Below, piece by piece: positions 7,637 to 12,293 of a DNA stretch of 12,293 nt (the first letter of the stretch is position 1; every line of letters starts with the position of its first letter). Under the pieces are notes generated by a model. It did not search any database. It worked only from the letters and a program-made list of their open reading frames with translations, and was not told the DNA's origin. The stretch is from NCBI GenBank assembly GCA_913043075.1, contig CAJWLI010000024.1, positions 1 to 12,293 of the forward strand. Direction: 5' to 3'. Source of the DNA: an uncultured Gammaproteobacteria bacterium. GTDB lineage: Bacteria; Pseudomonadota; Gammaproteobacteria; Pseudomonadales; Azotimanducaceae. The position numbers were made by a program, and so were the translations under genes.

Positions 7637-8167
7637 ATGAGCGGGATTTGGGTTTTCGGATACGGTTCAATAATGTGGAATCCCGGATTTTCTTACAAAA
7701 CGAAAAAAACATGTTTTATATTAGGATGGGAAAGAAGATTTTGGCAAGCATCCTCCGATCACAGGGGCACAGAGTCTTTACCCGGAAGAGTAGTTACTTT
7801 GTCACAAAAAAAATACAGCAGATGCTGGGGAGTGGCATACAATATTGATCAGCGTTGTGAAAATAAAGTACTCGAATCGCTGGATCTAAGAGAGAAAAAT
7901 GGCTACGAAAGAATTGCAATAATTGCAACATCACTTTTGGGCCGCTCTTTTGACTGCTTGACATACGTTGCGGGACCGAATAATCCTTATTACTCGGAAG
8001 AAGCATCTTTGGAACGTGTTGCTAGACAAATAAATAGAGCGCGAGGACCGAGCGGGACAAACGCAGAGTATATTACTAGTATGATTAGAGAACTTCGGAG
8101 ATTGGGCGTTTACGATCAGCATGTTGAATCCATTTTTAAAAGACTAGGTGGAGGAGCAATTGATTAA
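7637..8167 (+). CDS. Gamma-glutamylcyclotransferase, ChaC-like
   Basis: A 176-residue cytoplasmic enzyme of the ChaC branch of the gamma-glutamylcyclotransferase fold. ChaC enzymes cleave the gamma-glutamyl bond of glutathione to 5-oxoproline and Cys-Gly. The signature FGYGSIMW (7-14) supplies the substrate-binding loop (YGSL in most members). Glu86 in LDLREKNGYE is the catalytic acid at the position of the ChaC1/ChaC2 REKGGY motif. GRVVTL, YVAGPNNPYY and GPSGTNAEYI are further conserved ChaC strings. The ATG at 7637 follows the HAD stop by three bases and has little Shine-Dalgarno sequence of its own, consistent with translational coupling. Its end overlaps the start of the M20 gene. Specificity for glutathione is the family expectation; other gamma-glutamyl compounds remain possible given the neighbours. 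Confidence 0.9.
   Translation: MSGIWVFGYGSIMWNPGFSYKTKKTCFILGWERRFWQASSDHRGTESLPGRVVTLSQKKYSRCWGVAYNIDQRCENKVLESLDLREKNGYERIAIIATSLLGRSFDCLTYVAGPNNPYYSEEASLERVARQINRARGPSGTNAEYITSMIRELRRLGVYDQHVESIFKRLGGGAID
8150..8154 (+). promoter_or_regulatory. Ribosome binding site deciding the M20 amidohydrolase start
   Basis: A GGAGG sequence lies five bases before the TTG at 8160. A start at the in-frame GTG at 8148 would place this strong signal inside the coding region. The site lies in the final glycine-rich codons of the ChaC-like gene. Confidence 0.6.
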
Positions 8168-9332
8168 GATCTTCAAGGAAATTGAAGAGATCGAGGAAAC
8201 ACTCGTAGAGTGGCGCAGAGATCTTCACTCCCACCCTGAACTTGCGTTTGAAGAATATCGGACATCGAAATTCGTTGCAGAGAAGCTTAGAGAATTCAAT
8301 ATTGAAGTCGAAGAAAATGTCGCGGGAACCGGCGTGGTTGGAACGCTGAGGCGCGGCAGCGGCAACTTGGCGGTGGGCTTGCGAGCGGATCTTGACGCGT
8401 TGCCCATTCAGGAGGCAAACAACTTCAACCACAAATCAAAAAACGTTGGGAAAATGCACGCGTGTGGACACGACGGACATACAACTATGCTTTTGGGCGC
8501 AGCTCAATATCTGTCAAACCATGGTAACTTCTCAGGCACCGTTCATTTCATATTTCAACCAGCTGAAGAAAATGAAGGGGGCGGTAAAGCAATGATAGAA
8601 GACGGTTTGTTTGAACGATTCCCAGTTAACTCCGTTTTTGGCATGCATAATATCCCTGGGATCCCTGTCGGCTGCTTTGCTATCAAACCGGGTGCAATGA
8701 TGGCTGCATTTGATATTTTTGAATTAACAATAACCGGACAGGGCGGACACGCAGCCATGCCACATCTAGCCACCGATCCTATTCAGATTGGCACAAAAAT
8801 AGTCGAAGCATTTCAAAATATTGTCGCAAAAGAAATAGATCCTCAAGAACCTGCCGTTCTGTCCGTTACAAAGTTTCAGGCAGGGGATGCTTATAACGTT
8901 ATCCCCACCAAGGTTAAAATAGGCGGCTGCACCCGTTGCTTTTCGGAGAAGGTTCAAGAGCAGCTAGAGACCAGAATGAGGCAATTAAGCAGAGAGATTG
9001 CCAATGCCTTCGACGCGGAGAGTGATTTTTTCTATGAGCGGCGATACCCCCCAACGATAAACAAGGAAGAGGAAACATTCTTAGCTGCGAAGGCTGCAGT
9101 TGATACAGTGGGCAAAGAGAATCTTATTTCGAATCATCGTCCATCTATGGGTTCGGAGGACTTCGCATTTATGCTTAAGGAGCGTCCCGGTGCCTATATA
9201 TGGATCGGTAATGGCGATGGAGAAGGCTCGTGCATGATCCACAACCCTTCCTATGATTTTAATGATGAAATTTTAAAAATTGGAGCAAGCTGGTGGGTGA
9301 GGTTAGCTGAGCAATACCTAAGTCCACCTTGA
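8160..9332 (+). CDS. M20 family metallo-amidohydrolase (hippurate hydrolase/ILR1-like)
   Basis: A 390-residue M20D-type amidohydrolase, normal in length, hydrolysing N-acyl amino acids or similar amides with a dinuclear metal centre. WRRDLHSHPELAFEE (18-32) opens the catalytic domain, followed by GLRADLDALPI. The metal ligands are all present: Cys102 and His104 in HACGHDGH, Glu137 with catalytic Glu136 in QPAEE, His163 in GMHN, and His361 in IHNPSYDFND. TGQGGHAAMPH marks the dimerisation domain. Relatives include hippurate hydrolase, indole-acetyl-amino-acid hydrolase and N-acetyldiaminopimelate deacetylase; the substrate is not fixed by sequence. No signal peptide is seen. No ATG exists near the N-terminus. 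I prefer TTG 8160 because of the GGAGG five bases upstream; the alternative is GTG 8148, adding four residues. The start overlaps the ChaC-like stop by 8 bases, and this is the last gene of the operon. Confidence 0.9.
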   Translation: MIKIFKEIEEIEETLVEWRRDLHSHPELAFEEYRTSKFVAEKLREFNIEVEENVAGTGVVGTLRRGSGNLAVGLRADLDALPIQEANNFNHKSKNVGKMHACGHDGHTTMLLGAAQYLSNHGNFSGTVHFIFQPAEENEGGGKAMIEDGLFERFPVNSVFGMHNIPGIPVGCFAIKPGAMMAAFDIFELTITGQGGHAAMPHLATDPIQIGTKIVEAFQNIVAKEIDPQEPAVLSVTKFQAGDAYNVIPTKVKIGGCTRCFSEKVQEQLETRMRQLSREIANAFDAESDFFYERRYPPTINKEEETFLAAKAAVDTVGKENLISNHRPSMGSEDFAFMLKERPGAYIWIGNGDGEGSCMIHNPSYDFNDEILKIGASWWVRLAEQYLSPP

Positions 9333-9430
9333 AATTTTCAAAAGCCATCCAATTACATATCCATCATAGTATTTTGTAAATTGAATGAAAAACTCACAGT
9401 AAGTAATTTCGCATCGGACTTATAAAAGAC

Positions 9431-10492
9431 CTAGTCGATTTTTAAAGATTTATCGATTTGAGCCCATGCTAGTTTAGCTAGATCGTAAGATCCCTGCCCA
9501 GCCTCTGCGGCGTTCTTACTTGAGGCCGTCCCGTCGACAACTCGCTTGGCAATGCCCTGAAGAATTGCAGCGAGTCTGAACATATTAAACGCAATATAGT
9601 AATCCCAATTATTTATCCCTGATCTGCCCGTTCGACGACAATAAGCCTCTAGATATTCTTGTTCAGAGGGAATTCCTAAGCTCTCTAGGTCGACGTCTCT
9701 CAAAGAATCTCTGTAACGCATGCACATGTATGCAAAGTCGCTGACAGGATTTCCAAGAGTACTTAATTCCCAGTCCAGCACACCAATAACTTCATCTCGT
9801 TGCGGGTGCATCATCATGTTATCAATTTTTGGATCTCCATGGACTATCGCGCACTCAGTTTTATCCTCGAGCGGAACATTGCTGGGCAGATACTCAATCA
9901 AATTATCCATGTAAGGGTTATCGTCGAGCCTGGTGTGCTCATACTGCTCCGACCAACGTTTTAGCTGACGAGCTACGTAGTTCCCGTGTTTTCCAAAATC
10001 GCTCAACCCTACCGATTCAAAATCTACACAATGAAGTCTCGCGATCGCATCATTTGCCGAATCCCAGAATCTTGCGCGTTCTTCTGGGCTATAAGGACCA
10101 CCCGTGCTATCCCAAATCACTCGTCCGTCGAGATATTCCATCACATAAAAACTTGTGCCGATAACTTGATCCTCCATACAAAGCGCAAAGGTCTTAGCGG
10201 TAGGAACATTTGTATTTTCTAAGGCCTTGATTACTCTATACTCTCGATCGATCGCATGCGCTGACTTCAACAAAATTCCTGGAGGCTTTCTACGCATAAC
10301 GTATTGTTGCCCGCCAGCAGTCAGAAGATATGTGGGATTGGATTGGCCTCCTGCGAACTCTTCAACAGTCAACGTTCCCTTAAAACCAACCACACTTGAT
10401 TCCATAAAATCCTGCAAATTTTGCAGATCAAACTGGTGTTTTTCTTGAACAGGAATCGTTCCAATATTGTCAGATGGATCAAACTCGGCCAT
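9431..10492 (-). CDS. Phosphotransferase (APH fold), ACAD10/11 N-terminal kinase-like
   Basis: A 353-residue kinase-fold protein of the aminoglycoside-phosphotransferase superfamily, in the branch that resembles the N-terminal half of mammalian ACAD10/ACAD11. GGQSNPTYLL (48-57) forms the nucleotide-binding hairpin and Glu84 in DREYRV the conserved helix-C acid. VHGDPKIDN (217-225) is the catalytic loop, with Asp220 and Asn225. GVLDWE (237-242) carries the metal-binding Asp240, followed by the family string STLGNPVSDFAY. The mammalian homologues phosphorylate hydroxyacyl-CoA intermediates; a similar role here is inference, and antibiotic resistance is unlikely for this branch. No acyl-CoA dehydrogenase gene lies beside it. 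The ATG at 10492 has AAGGA seven bases upstream. It follows the KorB-type gene by 53 bases and probably shares its transcript. The 98-base gap beyond its stop holds no convincing terminator. Confidence 0.87.
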   Translation of the reverse strand: MAEFDPSDNIGTIPVQEKHQFDLQNLQDFMESSVVGFKGTLTVEEFAGGQSNPTYLLTAGGQQYVMRRKPPGILLKSAHAIDREYRVIKALENTNVPTAKTFALCMEDQVIGTSFYVMEYLDGRVIWDSTGGPYSPEERARFWDSANDAIARLHCVDFESVGLSDFGKHGNYVARQLKRWSEQYEHTRLDDNPYMDNLIEYLPSNVPLEDKTECAIVHGDPKIDNMMMHPQRDEVIGVLDWELSTLGNPVSDFAYMCMRYRDSLRDVDLESLGIPSEQEYLEAYCRRTGRSGINNWDYYIAFNMFRLAAILQGIAKRVVDGTASSKNAAEAGQGSYDLAKLAWAQIDKSLKID

Positions 10493-10545
10493 TTAAAAGT
10501 CCTTACTAAAATCTTAATACCTCGTGCCCGTTACAAGTGGAGATG

Positions 10546-11568
10546 TTACTCCACGGTCCAGGTATGTCCAGTACGAAGTAGGGCATTCAAATCTGGCTTT
10601 TCCTTATTTTCTCTAACAACCGTCCTTTGATCGTAAACTTCTCCGGTGAAATCAGGAGCACTCGGGTCGCAATATAAAACTCCTATTGGCTCAGGAAAGT
10701 CTGGCAATTTCAAGTTTGCCAGCAACTGTGCCAGAACCTTATTGGTCTCATCATGAACGACAATGTCTTCGATACTAACGCCGCCCTCTCCAAGCACTAC
10801 AATTTCTAAGGATAAAGTTTTTGAGTTTAATCTTAGGCCTTTATTCAGCTCAGCACCGAAAGTAAGTGGTTTCCCATGTTCCAGTACTAAACGAGTTTCA
10901 GCAGCTGTTTTCTTCTCTTTGATTTGGTCGAAAATACCGTCGTTATATACCGGGCAGTTTTGATATATTTCTACGAATGCGGCCCCTTTATGGGAATGAG
11001 CTCGCTTTAGCATTGGCCCTAAATGTTTTGCTTCAGTATCGATGCTCCTGGCTACAAACTTTGCTCCGCAACCCAGCGCGAAAGAGCAAGGTTTAAGGGG
11101 CATATCGATCGAACCATGAGGGGTCGAGGGAGACGAAGTGCCTACTTTTGATGTTGGCGAGTATTGCCCCTTGGTCAAACCGTATATTTCGTTATTGAAG
11201 AGCAATAACTGCAGGTTAACATTCCTTCTTAAAAGATGAACCATGTGATTTCCACCTATACTTAGGCCATCGCCATCCCCAGTAATTACCCAGACATCTA
11301 AATCCGGGTTGGCTAGTTTAATTCCAGTAGCAAAAGACGGTGCGCGCCCGTGAATGGTGTGAAATCCATACGTATTCATGTAATAGGGGAAACGGGATGA
11401 GCAACCGATTCCGGATACAAACACTTGATTCTCCTTCGCTACGCCAAGTTCCGGGAGAGTCTTTTGAACAGTTTTCAGAATCGCATAATCTCCGCATCCA
11501 GGGCACCAACGTACCTCTTGGTCGGAAGCAAAATCTTTTATCGTAAGTTCAGCAACGGGTGCGTTCAT
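10546..11568 (-). CDS. korB: 2-oxoacid:ferredoxin oxidoreductase beta subunit (KorB-type)
   Basis: The 340-residue beta subunit of a thiamine-diphosphate- and [4Fe-4S]-dependent 2-oxoacid:ferredoxin oxidoreductase, which decarboxylates a 2-oxoacid to its acyl-CoA and reduces ferredoxin. WCPGCGD supplies Cys22 and Cys25, and GIGCSSR (53-59) and YQNCPVYND supply Cys56 and Cys205, together the usual four cluster ligands. GDGDGLSIGGNH (97-108) and NNEIYGLTKGQ (125-135) bind the thiamine diphosphate and magnesium. The sequence is closest to the two-subunit 2-oxoglutarate:ferredoxin oxidoreductases of aerobic bacteria, such as those of Mycobacterium, although pyruvate or branched 2-oxoacid use cannot be excluded. 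The ATG at 11568 lies one base after the alpha-subunit stop, with GGGAG nine bases upstream inside the alpha gene, so translation is probably coupled. No ferredoxin gene is visible. Confidence 0.92.
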   Translation of the reverse strand: MNAPVAELTIKDFASDQEVRWCPGCGDYAILKTVQKTLPELGVAKENQVFVSGIGCSSRFPYYMNTYGFHTIHGRAPSFATGIKLANPDLDVWVITGDGDGLSIGGNHMVHLLRRNVNLQLLLFNNEIYGLTKGQYSPTSKVGTSSPSTPHGSIDMPLKPCSFALGCGAKFVARSIDTEAKHLGPMLKRAHSHKGAAFVEIYQNCPVYNDGIFDQIKEKKTAAETRLVLEHGKPLTFGAELNKGLRLNSKTLSLEIVVLGEGGVSIEDIVVHDETNKVLAQLLANLKLPDFPEPIGVLYCDPSAPDFTGEVYDQRTVVRENKEKPDLNALLRTGHTWTVE

Positions 11569-11569
11569 T

Positions 11570-12293
11570 TTAGCTAACTCCCAGGATTGTCTTAATTTCA
11601 GTTTCTATTTCTCTAATTTTAAACGGTTGTCCAGACACTTTGTTAAAGGCTTTTGCGTCAAACAAAAACTTAGAACGGAGCAGATTAACGAACTGGCCCG
11701 TATTCATTTCCGGGACAAGAATATTTTCATACTGACTCAGCAAAACCTTGAGGTTACCAGGGAGAGGGTTTAGGTAGCGAACGTGAATATGGGCTACTTC
11801 AAGTTTTTCCTGAAGACAACGTCTCACCGCTTGGTGAATGGCCCCGTAGGTAGAACCCCAACCTACGACTACCAGCTTCCCCCTTTCTGGGCCAGAACTT
11901 ACGGTTTGTTCGGGAATATACTGAGAAATATTTTCGATTTTTCGCTCTCGAAGATCGGTCATAGCCTGATGATTTTCTGAATCGTATGAGATATTTCCAG
12001 TATCGATATCTTTTTCGATACCGCCTATTCGATGCTCTAATCCTGGAGTTCCTGGCTTCGCCCAAACTCGAGCAAGTGTTTCTGGATCTCTTTTCGCGGG
12101 CGTAAAATTTTCTGTTTCTGTTTCAAAGCTCACCGGGAAAGACTTATAAGAGGTTATGTCAGGAACTAACCAAGGTTCTGACGCATTAGCCATGTATCCA
12201 TCGCTTAGAAGAATAACTGGCGTCATAAATTGAACAGCCAGGCGACAAGCCTCTATAGCCACATCAAAACAATCCACAGAACTGGATGCAGAG
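11570..12293 (-). CDS. korA: 2-oxoacid:ferredoxin oxidoreductase alpha subunit (KorA-type, N-terminus off right edge)
   Basis: The C-terminal 240 residues of the alpha subunit; the frame is open to the right edge, and its first visible residues are SASSSVDCFDVAIEA. An in-frame GTG at 12277 is internal, not a start. Recognisable alpha-subunit strings are TPVILLSDGYMANASEPW, the GLEHRIGGIEKD segment and DSENHQAMTDLRERKI, then VVVGWGSTYGAIHQA in the C-terminal pyruvate-ferredoxin-oxidoreductase domain II and LVPEMNTGQF near the end. Fused gamma-alpha subunits of this type run to about 600 residues or more, so most of the gene, including the gamma-like domain, is outside the window. The subunit pairs with the KorB-type protein to bind CoA and the 2-oxoacid. 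The stop at 11570 is separated from the beta-subunit ATG by one base. Confidence 0.9.
   Translation of the reverse strand, partial: SASSSVDCFDVAIEACRLAVQFMTPVILLSDGYMANASEPWLVPDITSYKSFPVSFETETENFTPAKRDPETLARVWAKPGTPGLEHRIGGIEKDIDTGNISYDSENHQAMTDLRERKIENISQYIPEQTVSSGPERGKLVVVGWGSTYGAIHQAVRRCLQEKLEVAHIHVRYLNPLPGNLKVLLSQYENILVPEMNTGQFVNLLRSKFLFDAKAFNKVSGQPFKIREIETEIKTILGVS

Noticed and set aside
9355..9390. A hairpin formed by CAATTACA and TGTAAATTG after the M20 gene.
   Set aside because: The stem is AT-rich, imperfect and has a long loop without a T tract, so it is not a credible terminator.
9431..10492. An antibiotic-resistance aminoglycoside phosphotransferase.
   Set aside because: The GGQSNPTYLL and STLGNPVSDFAY strings and the korAB context match the ACAD10/11-like metabolic branch.
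12275..12277. GTG at 12277 as the start of the alpha subunit gene.
   Set aside because: The frame stays open to the edge, and the residues before it (SASSS) continue the conserved alpha-subunit sequence.

Overview
The window reads as a densely packed, moderately AT-rich bacterial chromosome segment from an aerobic heterotroph. I infer a free-living, possibly aquatic, proteobacterium (most likely gammaproteobacterial). The grounds are the gene mix: an outer-membrane DUF5916 protein (so a Gram-negative envelope), a coniferyl-aldehyde-type dehydrogenase, a CoA-crotonase, an ACAD10/11-like kinase and a two-subunit 2-oxoacid:ferredoxin oxidoreductase. Nothing pins the genus. I see no mobile element, CRISPR array, tRNA or rRNA. 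No gene-free stretch exceeds 300 bases; the longest gaps are 1019-1182, 4276-4413 and 9333-9430.

Layout. (1) 1-1018, minus: leuC of leucine biosynthesis, cut by the left edge. (2) 1183-2592, plus: a single aldehyde dehydrogenase, divergent from leuC across a 164-base regulatory gap and ended by a bidirectional terminator. (3) 4275 down to 2652, minus: an alpha/beta hydrolase and an enoyl-CoA hydratase/isomerase family protein overlapping by 14 bases. (4) 4414-9332, plus: a tight four-gene operon of a DUF5916 outer-membrane protein, a HAD-IIB (Cof-type) phosphatase, a ChaC-like gamma-glutamylcyclotransferase and an M20 amidohydrolase. Its junctions are +10, +3 and -8 bases. (5) 12293 down to 9431, minus: the C-terminal part of a KorA-type alpha subunit, its KorB-type beta subunit, and an aminoglycoside-phosphotransferase-fold kinase of the ACAD10/11 type.

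How the genes may work together. Region 4 is the most suggestive. It pairs an envelope protein with three small-molecule hydrolases, two of which cleave gamma-glutamyl or amide bonds, so it could be a glutathione, gamma-glutamyl-compound or N-acyl-amino-acid salvage operon; this is inference from gene order only. Region 5 links ferredoxin-dependent oxidative decarboxylation of a 2-oxoacid to a kinase that may act on hydroxylated acyl groups. Region 3 couples a probable esterase/formamidase with a crotonase whose catalytic acids are not in the usual hydratase positions.
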